Both the position numbers and the translations under genes were made by a program. From NCBI GenBank assembly GCA_017452565.1, contig JAFTMF010000088.1, forward strand, positions 1-9,118: 9,118 nucleotides of DNA, written 5' to 3'. Below the pieces are notes generated by a model. That model saw only the letters and a program-made list of their open reading frames with translations. It was not told the DNA's origin and did no database searches. The first letter of the stretch is position 1; each line of letters begins with the position of its first letter. Origin of the DNA: Clostridia bacterium. Lineage in GTDB: Bacteria > Bacillota > Clostridia > Oscillospirales > CAG-272. Positions 1-5,544 of the stretch are shown one piece after another.

Positions 1-20
1 ATCTATTTACTATCTTACGT

Positions 21-479
21 TCAATATCCGTATAATACTCTGATCTCGTTAGCTCTCGCCCAAGCGATCAATTCATCTCTACTTCCGACTATATAGTCGC
101 TATCTTTTATTATAAACATAGAGTGGGACGTTTCCATATACCAAAAACGCCTATACTGATAAATCTTGATGGATCGTTTTAGTTTAATCTCTCTATTATC
201 TTTGTAAATGCAATCGTTTATGACTTCAAAAATATGATCTTTGTTCTGACCTGCCAAAAACTTCGTTTCGGCAGAACGAATTTCCAGCAGCACAGCAAAA
301 GAAAGAATCAAAAACATCGCAGGCATTATCAGGAAAACGTAAAAATAAGAATTCTGTAGGCATAGGAACACAATCGTAGGAATCAAAAAGAGCAATAAGG
401 AAACAGCAAAGCAACGCATCATTACGATATGATTGCGCAGAGCCACTGCCGTTCCACCGTTTCTTCCCTTGAATTTCAT
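21..479 (-). CDS. Small two-helix membrane protein, possibly YcxB-like
   Basis: A 152-residue protein from the ATG at 479. Two hydrophobic segments (about residues 23-42 and 46-65) form a helical hairpin, followed by a basic, mainly beta-looking cytosolic tail of about 85 residues. The tail pattern (an 'IKIYQYRRFWYME' stretch, then 'MFIIKDSDYIVGSRDELIAWA') resembles the C-terminal half of YcxB-like membrane proteins: a hydrophobic strand, a phenylalanine- and tyrosine-rich strand, then a short helix after a glycine. That assignment is by eye only. An in-frame ATG at 497 has no ribosome binding site, while GGGAG lies 11 nt before the ATG at 479, so I prefer the latter. A consensus promoter lies just upstream. 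The gene is monocistronic as far as visible, and no terminator falls within the 20 nt left in the window. Function unknown. Confidence 0.7.
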   Translation of the reverse strand: MKFKGRNGGTAVALRNHIVMMRCFAVSLLLFLIPTIVFLCLQNSYFYVFLIMPAMFLILSFAVLLEIRSAETKFLAGQNKDHIFEVINDCIYKDNREIKLKRSIKIYQYRRFWYMETSHSMFIIKDSDYIVGSRDELIAWARANEIRVLYGY

Positions 480-517
480 ATCTGTTCTGTCTCCCATCGC
501 TATGTAGATCGTAATTG

Positions 518-546
518 ATTATACCATATACAAACCCAAAACGCAA
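518..546 (-). promoter_or_regulatory. Sigma-A promoter for the 21-479 gene
   Basis: Read on the minus strand: -35 TTGCGT (546-541), 17-nt spacer, -10 TATAAT (523-518), with TGG just before the -10, giving an extended -10 (TGn). The predicted transcript start is near 511, giving a leader of about 31 nt to the ATG at 479. The -35 box lies inside the right arm of a terminator-like hairpin (538-573). Confidence 0.8.
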
Positions 547-573
547 TCCCTTTCTATCGGAATTGCGTTTTTT
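538..573 (-). terminator. Second hairpin downstream of tRNA-Ser, overlapping a promoter
   Basis: AAAACGCAAT (538-547) is complementary to ATTGCGTTTT (562-571). As minus-strand RNA the stem extends inward through a U-G wobble and two more pairs to 13 bp, with an 8-nt loop, and is followed by UUUUGGG. As plus-strand RNA the wobble becomes an A-C mismatch, but six T (568-573) follow. It could therefore act as a backup terminator for the tRNA transcript, or weakly in the plus direction. It contains the -35 box of the next promoter. Confidence 0.45.
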
Positions 574-585
574 GTCAGCAGATGC

Positions 586-615
586 AAAAAAACCACTTGC
601 AATGCAAGTGGTTTT
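586..615 (-). terminator. Rho-independent terminator of tRNA-Ser
   Basis: A perfect 12-bp stem (589-600 with 604-615) with a 3-nt loop. On the minus strand it is followed by a T run (592-586). It begins 3 nt after the CCA end of the tRNA, so it ends that transcript. Confidence 0.88.
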
Positions 616-618
616 GTT

Positions 619-710
619 TGGCGGAGAGAAAGAGATTCGAACTCTTGAGACGCTATCAACGCCTACACGATTTCCAGTCGTGCGCCTTAGACCAGCTCAG
701 CCATCTCTCC
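619..710 (-). tRNA. tRNA-Ser (anticodon GGA)
   Basis: A complete 92-nt class II tRNA on the minus strand. The acceptor arm is GGAGAGA (710-704) paired with TCTCTCC (629-623), with discriminator G622 and an encoded CCA (621-619). The anticodon stem CACGA/TCGTG closes the 7-nt loop CTGGAAA, so the anticodon is GGA (675-673), reading UCC and UCU. The long variable arm (AGGCG paired with CGTCT around a 7-nt loop) is the serine-type identity feature. The T arm AAGAG/CTCTT carries the standard TTCGAAT loop. It is a single-gene transcription unit with its own promoter and terminator. Confidence 0.97.
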
Positions 711-740
711 ATATCGAGGCTTCGTTGCTCAACGGTTAGT

Positions 741-769
741 ATTATAGCATAGATCGATCGGTCTGTCAA
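741..769 (-). promoter_or_regulatory. Sigma-A promoter of tRNA-Ser
   Basis: Minus strand: perfect -35 TTGACA (769-764), 17-nt spacer, perfect -10 TATAAT (746-741) preceded by TGC (extended -10). The predicted start is near 734, leaving about a 24-nt 5' leader for RNase P to remove. Such a full consensus fits a highly transcribed stable RNA gene. Confidence 0.92.
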
Positions 770-836
770 GCCCTTTTTCGAAAAAAATTGCAAAAATTTT
801 GCGCAAAAATCGGGACAATTTTTCTTCCGGATTCAT

Positions 837-864
837 TCATTTTTCCCATTCGTTTTCATAAGAT
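837..864 (+). promoter_or_regulatory. Possible sigma-E promoter of spoIIID
   Basis: TCATTTT (837-843) matches 6 of 7 positions of the sigma-E -35 consensus KMATATT. CATAAGAT (857-864) matches 6 of 8 of the -10 consensus CATACAHT, with a 13-nt spacer. The predicted start near 871 is about 23 nt before the ATG. In B. subtilis spoIIID is transcribed by mother-cell sigma-E, which is why I looked. No sigma-A promoter of comparable quality is visible here. The boxes are short and AT-rich, so chance similarity is possible. Confidence 0.4.
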
Positions 865-893
865 ATAGCAACGTGATACCGGGAGGTGACAGA

Positions 894-1172
894 ATGTCGG
901 AACACTACGAGGATCGCAGTGAACGGCTGGCTCAGTATATGATCGAACACAACGCTACCGTCCGCAGTGCGGCGGGACACTTTGGGATCAGCAAGTCCAC
1001 CGTTCACAAGGATCTCACCACTACGCTGAAACAGCGAAACCGCGGACTCTATCTGGAGGTCAAAAAACTGCTGGATACCAACAAAGCCGAGCGCCATTTC
1101 CGTGGCGGCGAAGCTACAAGGCTGAAATATCTGGAACGGCGGGAACAAAAAATCGCCGCAGAACAGAAGTAA
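894..1172 (+). CDS. spoIIID: Sporulation transcriptional regulator SpoIIID
   Basis: A 92-residue DNA-binding protein of the mother-cell sporulation programme. In Bacillus and Clostridium SpoIIID activates or represses many sigma-E genes and prepares for sigma-K. The helix-turn-helix lies at about residues 23-42, with the hallmark SKSTVHKDL at 33-41. The C-terminal basic region carries RHFRGGEATRLKY (68-80), nearly identical to the B. subtilis RHLRGGEATKLKY that contributes to DNA binding. Length matches the family (80-95 residues). The start is the ATG at 894 because GGGAGG (881-886) sits 7 nt upstream. An in-frame GTG at 873 lies upstream of that site and is rejected. In many Firmicutes spoIIID sits beside spoIIQ or mbl, but here it has a tRNA and an HAD hydrolase as neighbours. 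The next gene, on the same strand, has its own promoter. Confidence 0.96.
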   Translation: MSEHYEDRSERLAQYMIEHNATVRSAAGHFGISKSTVHKDLTTTLKQRNRGLYLEVKKLLDTNKAERHFRGGEATRLKYLERREQKIAAEQK

Positions 1173-1185
1173 TAGAAAAAAATTC

Positions 1186-1214
1186 TTGCAATCGGTGAAG
1201 AAAAGTGATACAAT
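1186..1214 (+). promoter_or_regulatory. Sigma-A promoter of the HAD hydrolase gene
   Basis: -35 TTGCAA (1186-1191), 17-nt spacer, -10 TACAAT (1209-1214). The predicted start near 1221 gives a leader of about 21 nt with AGAGG at 1232-1236. It lies directly after the spoIIID stop, so the phosphatase can be expressed outside sporulation. Confidence 0.82.
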
Positions 1215-1241
1215 AAAGTATCCTATCTCCGAGAGGTACAT

Positions 1242-1982
1242 ATGAAACTGATTGCAAGTGATTACGACGGAACCTTTACCAATCGAGGCGGCGTGGACGA
1301 CGCCCGCAGACAGGCGGTTGCGCGCTGGCAGAAGGCCGGCAACAAATTCGGCATCGTCAGCGGCAGAAGCATCGATTTTCTCCCCTCCACTTTAGCGCGG
1401 GACGGCGTGCAGTGCGACTTTTTCATCGCCAACAACGGCGCCGTGATTACCGACGGAACCGGTGCGATCCTTGCCGAAACACACTGCGACGGGAGCATTG
1501 CGCCCACCCTCATCCGCGCAATGTTTGAGCTTGGTTGCCCCCACGCAAGCGTGACGACCGCCTTCCCCTGCACCGTTTATCCTGCCCTGCGGGAACCGAA
1601 GGCCGGTCGATATACCCTCGAAGATCTGCCCACTGTTGCATATTTCCATCAGATCAGCACCGTTCTCCCCACTTTCGAGGAAGCGGCACGCGTTACCGCG
1701 GAGATTGCCAAGCAGTTCGGTGAATGGGTGAATCCCTTGCAGAACGGCATCTGCATTGACATCGTCCCCACCGGGATTGACAAAGCAGAGGGAATCCGTT
1801 CCCTGCTCGCTCTTTGGCGGATTGCGGAATCCGACGTCATCGCCGTAGGGGATAACGTCAACGATGCCGCAATGATCGCTGCCTTCCCTGCGTATGCAGT
1901 GGAGAACGCAGTCGAATCCATCAAGGCGCTGGCAGGACGCACGGTGGCCGATTTGACCGAGCTGATTGAGAAAGAACTTTAA
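1242..1982 (+). CDS. Cof-type HAD-superfamily (IIB) phosphatase
   Basis: A 246-residue cytosolic phosphohydrolase. All HAD motifs are visible: motif I DYDGT (D7 nucleophile, D9 acid/base), motif II S40 in VSGRS, motif III K181, and motif IV GDNVND (203-208, D204 and D208 for magnesium). The cap domain lies between motifs II and III (about residues 75-170), the C2 arrangement of the Cof/YidA/SupH group. ANNGA at 64-68 is the usual N-G motif of that group. Known members dephosphorylate sugar phosphates, flavin or pyridoxal phosphates, and the substrate cannot be read from this sequence. The ATG at 1242 follows AGAGG by 5 nt. No clear terminator precedes the next promoter, although a hairpin at 2049-2078 could serve. 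Confidence 0.92.
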   Translation: MKLIASDYDGTFTNRGGVDDARRQAVARWQKAGNKFGIVSGRSIDFLPSTLARDGVQCDFFIANNGAVITDGTGAILAETHCDGSIAPTLIRAMFELGCPHASVTTAFPCTVYPALREPKAGRYTLEDLPTVAYFHQISTVLPTFEEAARVTAEIAKQFGEWVNPLQNGICIDIVPTGIDKAEGIRSLLALWRIAESDVIAVGDNVNDAAMIAAFPAYAVENAVESIKALAGRTVADLTELIEKEL

Positions 1983-2009
1983 TTCTTTGAACAAACTGTT
2001 AATTTTCTA

Positions 2010-2038
2010 TTGACATTTTTCAATCATTGTACTATAAT
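2010..2038 (+). promoter_or_regulatory. Consensus sigma-A promoter of the 2106-2999 gene
   Basis: Perfect -35 TTGACA (2010-2015), 17-nt spacer, perfect -10 TATAAT (2033-2038). The predicted start is near 2045, only about 4 nt before a strong hairpin. An open frame extends back to a TTG at 2010, but that codon is the -35 box itself. Confidence 0.92.
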
Positions 2039-2048
2039 GATTGCAGAA

Positions 2049-2086
2049 GCAGCGACGAAGCACGTTCTTCGTCGCTGCAAATTTTT
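2049..2086 (+). terminator. Terminator-like hairpin in the 5' leader (possible attenuator)
   Basis: A perfect 12-bp GC-rich stem (2049-2060 with 2067-2078), 6-nt loop, then AAATTTTT (2079-2086). It lies between a perfect promoter and the ATG at 2106. It would form as soon as RNA polymerase clears the promoter. It might terminate read-through from the upstream phosphatase gene, attenuate the downstream gene, or simply protect the 5' end of the mRNA. The three A before a five-T run suggest a weak terminator. Confidence 0.6.
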
Positions 2087-2105
2087 AGATAAGGACGGCC
2101 AAAGT

Positions 2106-2999
2106 ATGAACAACGAAAATCGTAACCTTGAGACCCCCGTTGAGACTCCGGTAGAAGCTCCCGTTGAGACTCCTGTTGAAGCTCCTGTTGAGACTTCGGC
2201 TGAAGCGCCCGTAGAGACTCCCGTTGAGCCCATCGCTCCCCCCGTAACCCCTGCAGCCCCCAAAGCAAGCTCCACCGTTTACAATCCTATTCAGTATTTC
2301 CTGAAATCCAACATTTTCAAAGCCGTCACCGTACTTCTGATGATCGCGTACATCTTTATGGCTCTCTATCTTCCCGTGTTCACCGTATCTTACGAGCACA
2401 CCGATGCTTTGAAAGAACTGGGTGTCATCGAGGAAGAAGGCGATATCCACTTCTCTCTGATGGACGTTGTAATCGGTTTGCCCGACGAAATCAAGCTGTG
2501 CTACACCTTGAAGGATGACGATCCGGAAGATTTGAAGGAATATGCGGAAATTCAGGAAAAAGGCGGCAAATTTACCGATGCAGTTGACGTTTCTCAGTTC
2601 TATAACGCTTCCAAGGACGAGAGCGAAGAAGAAAACTTCTTCTCCGATCTGCTCGGCGATGAATCGGAACGCGGAATCGTAATTCTGGCTTATATTTTCC
2701 TGCCCATCCCCATTATTTTCATCTTCTGTATGGCCATCAGCTGTTTGATCAGCCTGATCTCCACGCTCATCACGTTCCTAAAGCCCTCCGCAAAGATCAA
2801 GAAACTGGATTCCAGCGTTTGCCTTACCACTACGATTTTCTTCGGTGTATGCTATTTCACGCATATGATGCTGGCTTGCTTCAATCTGAATTACGTTGTC
2901 CTCGGCGTACTGGCAGGAGTATCCATTGCAGCGATGGTATTCGAAGCGATTTACAAGAAATACACTACCAAAATCATCAACGACAGACTGGGTCTGTAA
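2106..2999 (+). CDS. Unrecognised membrane protein with acidic proline-rich repeat tail
   Basis: A 297-residue protein I cannot assign to a family. Residues 9-44 are nine tetrapeptides of the type E-T/A-P-V, followed by a proline/alanine linker to about residue 55. A first membrane segment lies at about 72-94. Then comes a soluble, strongly acidic stretch (95-189) that includes DDDPED and DESEEEN. Three further hydrophobic segments follow at about 191-220, 238-258 and 262-281, and the C-terminus is basic. With four helices both termini are on the same side and the acidic loop on the other; the basic C-terminus suggests the tails are cytosolic. The ATG at 2106 has AAGGA at 2091-2095 (10-nt spacing). 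The gene is monocistronic, with its own promoter and terminator. A signalling, envelope or stress role would be a guess. Confidence 0.85.
   Translation: MNNENRNLETPVETPVEAPVETPVEAPVETSAEAPVETPVEPIAPPVTPAAPKASSTVYNPIQYFLKSNIFKAVTVLLMIAYIFMALYLPVFTVSYEHTDALKELGVIEEEGDIHFSLMDVVIGLPDEIKLCYTLKDDDPEDLKEYAEIQEKGGKFTDAVDVSQFYNASKDESEEENFFSDLLGDESERGIVILAYIFLPIPIIFIFCMAISCLISLISTLITFLKPSAKIKKLDSSVCLTTTIFFGVCYFTHMMLACFNLNYVVLGVLAGVSIAAMVFEAIYKKYTTKIINDRLGL
2130..2237 (+). repeat. Nine degenerate 12-bp coding repeats
   Basis: Consecutive 12-bp units encode ETPV, ETPV, EAPV, ETPV, EAPV, ETSA, EAPV, ETPV and EPIA. Unit length is constant and the reading frame is preserved. Codons vary between units, so the repeats are not fresh identical copies. 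Confidence 0.85.
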
Positions 3000-3013
3000 T
3001 CTCTATTCAAACC

Positions 3014-3047
3014 GCATCCCCATCGCTTCTGCGATGGGGATGCTTTT
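3014..3047 (+). terminator. Rho-independent terminator of the 2106-2999 gene
   Basis: A perfect 13-bp stem (3014-3026 with 3031-3043), TTCT loop, then TTTT (3044-3047). It starts 14 nt after the stop codon. It faces the minus-strand terminator at 3057-3090, so the two units are insulated from each other. Confidence 0.92.
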
Positions 3048-3056
3048 CTGTTGTAT

Positions 3057-3090
3057 AAAAACAAAAAACACTACGGATACTCCGTAGTGT
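3057..3090 (-). terminator. Rho-independent terminator of the minus-strand RNA
   Basis: A perfect 10-bp stem (3081-3090 with 3068-3077) with a 3-nt loop. On the minus strand it is followed by TTTTTTGTTTTT (3068-3057). On the plus strand no T run follows, so the direction is clear. It ends a transcript coming from 3091-3330 or beyond, where no protein gene lies immediately upstream. Confidence 0.88.
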
Positions 3091-3270
3091 GATTGTGTCG
3101 GCGAAAAACAGAACCCGTCCTGCCGTTTGACCATGAAATATAACCCTGCATAGTGCAAGGCGGTGCCCTATCCTCTGCCTCTGTGCTCCCAACGTCTTGA
3201 TTCACCGTGACATAAGCAGGGCGGTCAAGGAGGTCTGCTAACTCCGCAGAAGAAACGTTTTTCGGGCTCC
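3057..3270 (-). ncRNA. Candidate structured non-coding RNA, family not identified
   Basis: About 200 nt lie between the DUF1292 stop and a strong minus-strand terminator, with no plausible reading frame. As minus-strand RNA the region nests five helices: 3257-3264 with 3102-3109 (8 bp), 3246-3251 with 3118-3123 (6 bp, one wobble), 3223-3228 with 3127-3132 (TTGACC/GGTCAA, 6 bp), 3216-3221 with 3144-3149 (CCCTGC/GCAGGG, 6 bp) and 3203-3207 with 3161-3165 (5 bp). A further 7-bp match (3264-3270 with 3110-3116) would form a pseudoknot with the first helix. Size, long-range closure and own terminator fit a stable RNA such as 6S RNA or a raiA-motif RNA, but I cannot match either consensus from memory. 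The SRP RNA GGAAGGAAGCAG motif and RNase P and tmRNA signatures are absent. I see no good promoter just upstream, so it may be processed from the DUF1292 transcript. The 5' end is approximate. Confidence 0.55.
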
Positions 3271-3327
3271 AATATCTTTTTGTAGGTTTATTTACAAGGC
3301 CATCTCGAACAGGACAGGCTGAATTTC

Positions 3328-3627
3328 TTAGTCGTAGTCAACTTCGTCGAAGAGCATATCGTCGAAGATCTCGGCGATCTTCTCGAACTCATCATCGTCG
3401 TCCACGGATACCAGGCACTCTTCACCGTCTTCGTCGGTGCCGATCTTCAGGATCACGTACTCGTCGCTCTCCTCAGCCATAGGAATCAGCGCATAGTATA
3501 CAACGCCGTTCATTTCGTACTCACCGATGATCTGGAACTCGCCTTCGTTACCCTCTTCATCTACGAGAGTGTATACGTCAACCTCTTCCATCATCTCATC
3601 GTTGTTCAGCAGTTCATCCTTTGCCAT
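3328..3627 (-). CDS. DUF1292 (YrzB-like) acidic protein
   Basis: A 99-residue, very acidic cytosolic protein of the DUF1292 family (B. subtilis YrzB). The family pattern is clear: a first strand 'VYTLVDEEGNEGEFQIIGEYEMNG', then 'VVYYALIPM', then an Asp/Glu-rich linker, then 'EEFEKIAEIF'-type helix (here DEFEKIAEIFDDML, about residues 79-92). The biochemical role is unknown. In many Firmicutes it is encoded with alaS, an IreB-type gene (yrzL) and ruvX, but here it stands alone. GGAGG (3640-3636) lies 8 nt before the ATG. A consensus promoter about 100 nt upstream leaves an unusually long leader containing a short overlapping reading frame. No terminator follows the stop before the ncRNA candidate. 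Confidence 0.9.
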   Translation of the reverse strand: MAKDELLNNDEMMEEVDVYTLVDEEGNEGEFQIIGEYEMNGVVYYALIPMAEESDEYVILKIGTDEDGEECLVSVDDDDEFEKIAEIFDDMLFDEVDYD

Positions 3628-3703
3628 GGGAATCTCCTCCTTTGGAAATCATACTGACATTATCGTTCTGATAAGCATCGGGGAAACCAAACCCAGCTGC
3701 CAC
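3614..3703 (-). CDS. Possible leader ORF overlapping the DUF1292 start
   Basis: Minus-strand GTG at 3703 opens 29 codons that end with TGA at 3616-3614, running across the DUF1292 ribosome binding site and 14 nt into that gene in another frame. GGAGG (3718-3714) lies 10 nt upstream of the GTG. A TTG at 3705 with 8-nt spacing would instead open an 18-codon frame. The encoded peptide (starting MAAGFGFPDAYQ) is unfamiliar. If translated, it would couple or interfere with DUF1292 translation. Support is only the ribosome-binding-like site and its position in a leader. Confidence 0.25.
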   Translation of the reverse strand: MAAGFGFPDAYQNDNVSMISKGGDSHGKG

Positions 3704-3734
3704 AATCTGACAACCTCCGCGTTTCCTTGTTCTT

Positions 3735-3763
3735 ATTGTACCTTATTGAATAGCATTTGTCAA
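3735..3763 (-). promoter_or_regulatory. Sigma-A promoter of the DUF1292 gene
   Basis: Minus strand: -35 TTGACA (3763-3758), 17-nt spacer, -10 TACAAT (3740-3735). The predicted start near 3728 gives a leader of about 100 nt. It is divergent from the coaW promoter 80 bp away. Confidence 0.88.
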
Positions 3764-3842
3764 GTGGTCAATGAAAAATATTTTGCAACCGCATTCTCTT
3801 CGCTATTTTGTCTGCATAATTGAATACATCTGCTCTACCCTA

Positions 3843-3871
3843 TTGATTTTTTTCTGCAGATGTGCTATAAT
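3843..3871 (+). promoter_or_regulatory. Sigma-A promoter of coaW
   Basis: -35 TTGATT (3843-3848), 17-nt spacer, -10 TATAAT (3866-3871) with TGC immediately before it (extended -10). The predicted start near 3878 leaves a 68-nt leader. The leader holds only a short weak inverted repeat (ATCCC/GGGAT near 3903-3920) and no recognised riboswitch. Confidence 0.85.
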
Positions 3872-3945
3872 ACTATAGTCAGACGATTCCATTCACCAGT
3901 TTATCCCGATCCCCGGGATTTGATTCATACAGAAAGGCTTTTTCT

Positions 3946-4767
3946 ATGAAAACAGTTGTTGGCATTGACGTGGGCGGAAGCACCACAAAAATCGTAGGCT
4001 TTGATGCAAACGGCAAGTTAATTGCCCCTATTTTCGTTCGTGCAACCGATCAGATCACCTCTATTTACGGTGCACTGGGTAAATTCACTACCGAGAATAA
4101 TCTCACCTTAGCCGATATTGAGCGCATTATGGTTACCGGCGTTGGCTCTACCTTTATGGCTGCGCCCATCTATAATATTCCCGTATGCAAGCTCTCCGAG
4201 TTTTCCTGTGTTGGCAGAGGCGGTATCTGGCTCTCCGGTCTGTCCGAAGCGATTGTAGTCAGTATGGGCACCGGCACTGCCATCGTTCACGCCAAAGCGG
4301 ATGGCTACTTTGATTATCTGGGCGGCACCGGCATTGGTGGCGGTACTCTGATGGGGCTTTCTGAAAAGCTCATCGGCATTAAGAAAATCGATCACATTAT
4401 TGAACTTGCATCCGAGGGCGATCTCTCCAAGATCGACCTGCGTGTCAGCGACATTACGAAAAAGGACGTTCACCCGGGTCTTTCTGCAGATCTGACTGCA
4501 GCAAACTTCGGTAAACTCAGCGACATCGCATCCAAGAGCGACCTCGCGCTGGGTTTGGTGAATATGATTTACGAAACCATCGGTATGATGGCGATCTTTG
4601 CCGCCCGCGGAAAAGGCCTCCGGGACATCGTGCTCACCGGCAATCTCACCGCCCTTCCTCAAGCCAAGGTAATCTTTGGCGATCTCAACACCTTCTTTGA
4701 CGTAAACTTTATCATTCCCGAAAATGCCCGCTTCGGTACGGTTATCGGCGCAGCTTTGCAGGGTTAA
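3946..4767 (+). CDS. coaW: Type II pantothenate kinase (CoaW family)
   Basis: A 273-residue ASKHA-fold kinase that phosphorylates pantothenate, the first step of coenzyme A synthesis, in the cytosol. Residues 6-15, GIDVGGSTTK, form the phosphate-1 loop. 'VTGVGST' (about 63-69) and 'SMGTGT' (about 106-111) form the connecting and phosphate-2 regions. GGTGIGGGT (about 126-134) is the glycine-rich segment typical of type II kinases, and 'VLTGNL' (about 228-233) is the adenosine motif. Length matches S. aureus CoaW (about 267). Type II enzymes resemble the eukaryotic kinases, and the S. aureus form is insensitive to CoA feedback. Similar ASKHA kinases exist, but the overall pattern is clear. AAAGG (3933-3937) precedes the ATG by 8 nt. 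The gene is monocistronic with its own promoter and terminator. Confidence 0.93.
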   Translation: MKTVVGIDVGGSTTKIVGFDANGKLIAPIFVRATDQITSIYGALGKFTTENNLTLADIERIMVTGVGSTFMAAPIYNIPVCKLSEFSCVGRGGIWLSGLSEAIVVSMGTGTAIVHAKADGYFDYLGGTGIGGGTLMGLSEKLIGIKKIDHIIELASEGDLSKIDLRVSDITKKDVHPGLSADLTAANFGKLSDIASKSDLALGLVNMIYETIGMMAIFAARGKGLRDIVLTGNLTALPQAKVIFGDLNTFFDVNFIIPENARFGTVIGAALQG

Positions 4768-4772
4768 TATTC

Positions 4773-4808
4773 GACACCGCTGAGGTAATTCCTCTGCGGT
4801 GTCTTTTT
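4773..4808 (+). terminator. Rho-independent terminator of coaW
   Basis: GACACCGC/GCGGTGTC (4773-4780 with 4796-4803), a T-T mismatch, then GAGG/CCTC around a TAATT loop, followed by TTTTT (4804-4808). It ends 6 nt before the stop of the convergent yunB-like gene. Read on the minus strand it lacks a T run, so termination of that gene there would be less efficient. Confidence 0.9.
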
Positions 4809-4814
4809 ATCTTT

Positions 4815-5459
4815 TTAACCTCCAACCACCACACCGCCCGGAAGTGCGCCCACAATCACCGTCTCACCAATGAGAACGTGAGTGGTAACGGTAAGCCTCG
4901 TCTCCTCCCCCAGCACGGTGATCGTCAGCGGCGCAGACACCGCCACCTTCAGTCGGTGCAAGGTTTGATTCAAGCCCCCCTCAGCGAGATCGCTCACAAT
5001 CTGCGCAGATACGCCGCCGTACACACTGCCTCGCACCGTCAATGAAAGTCCGCTACCTGAAAACAGATGCGGACATATGAGATCGCCGCTTTTGATGCGG
5101 CAGGTCAGCGTCATTCCCGAAAGCTTCTTCTCCAGCTTTTGCGATAGCTCGGTCTGAAATCGATTTACAGCCTCGCTGTCTACCCATACGCTCTTTACGC
5201 TTCCGTCGGAAGCATAGGTGAGGATGCAGAAATCGGTGCTCTCACGGGCTGAAATCAGCTCCTCGGCCGTCTCGCTCACGATCCGCTTTACACGGCTTTC
5301 CGCGACGCTCTCGAAGATAGGAATCGCCAGCGGCGCTGCTCTTGCCCGTATTACAAGCACACAAATCGGTAATAGAATCATCACAACCGCCAGCAGAAAT
5401 GCCGCTGCTCGTTTTTCTGTTCGATTATGAAAGAATCGTCTCAAAATCCCCAAATGCAC
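4815..5459 (-). CDS. yunB: YunB-like sporulation protein
   Basis: A 214-residue protein resembling B. subtilis YunB, a sigma-E-controlled gene needed for normal spore formation; molecular role unknown. It has a short basic N-terminus, one transmembrane segment (about residues 19-38), then an extracytoplasmic region. The family-typical C-terminal half has 'SGSGLSLTVRGSVYGGVSAQIVSD', then GGLNQTLHRLKVAVSAP, then a strand-rich end with ETVIVGALPGGVV, compared with 'GINxALIDI' and 'NVPV' stretches in YunB. I choose the GTG at 5459, since GGGAGG (5474-5469) is 9 nt upstream. In-frame TTG codons further out, such as 5510, have no ribosome binding site. No convincing sigma-E promoter was found, and the best candidate near 5480-5510 matches poorly. 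The gene is divergent from guaA. Confidence 0.85.
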   Translation of the reverse strand: MHLGILRRFFHNRTEKRAAAFLLAVVMILLPICVLVIRARAAPLAIPIFESVAESRVKRIVSETAEELISARESTDFCILTYASDGSVKSVWVDSEAVNRFQTELSQKLEKKLSGMTLTCRIKSGDLICPHLFSGSGLSLTVRGSVYGGVSAQIVSDLAEGGLNQTLHRLKVAVSAPLTITVLGEETRLTVTTHVLIGETVIVGALPGGVVVGG

Positions 5460-5515
5460 CCGATTGTCCCTCCCAAATTTCTGTATTTTCGTCAAAAATA
5501 ATTTTTGCAAATCTA

Positions 5516-5544
5516 TTGAATTTTTTCACGTGATTTGCTATAAT
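5516..5544 (+). promoter_or_regulatory. Sigma-A promoter of guaA
   Basis: -35 TTGAAT (5516-5521), 17-nt spacer, -10 TATAAT (5539-5544) preceded by TGC (extended -10). The predicted start near 5551 gives a leader of about 154 nt. I looked in that leader for a purine riboswitch or a terminator/antiterminator and saw neither. Confidence 0.85.

Noticed and set aside
515..739. 74-residue plus-strand reading frame
   Set aside because: It runs antisense through the complete tRNA-Ser gene and its terminator, and has no ribosome binding site.
2024..2450. Minus-strand frames rich in Ser-Thr-Gly or Arg-Ser repeats
   Set aside because: They are the antisense of the 12-bp repeats coding for E-T/A-P-V, so the repetitiveness comes from the real gene.
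3091..3270. SRP RNA, RNase P RNA or tmRNA
   Set aside because: The SRP domain IV GGAAGGAAGCAG motif, the RNase P GAGGAAAGTC block and an alanine-tRNA-like tmRNA end are all missing on both strands.
4815..5510. Longer yunB-like protein from a TTG at 5510
   Set aside because: No ribosome binding site precedes that TTG, whereas GGGAGG stands at good spacing before the GTG at 5459.
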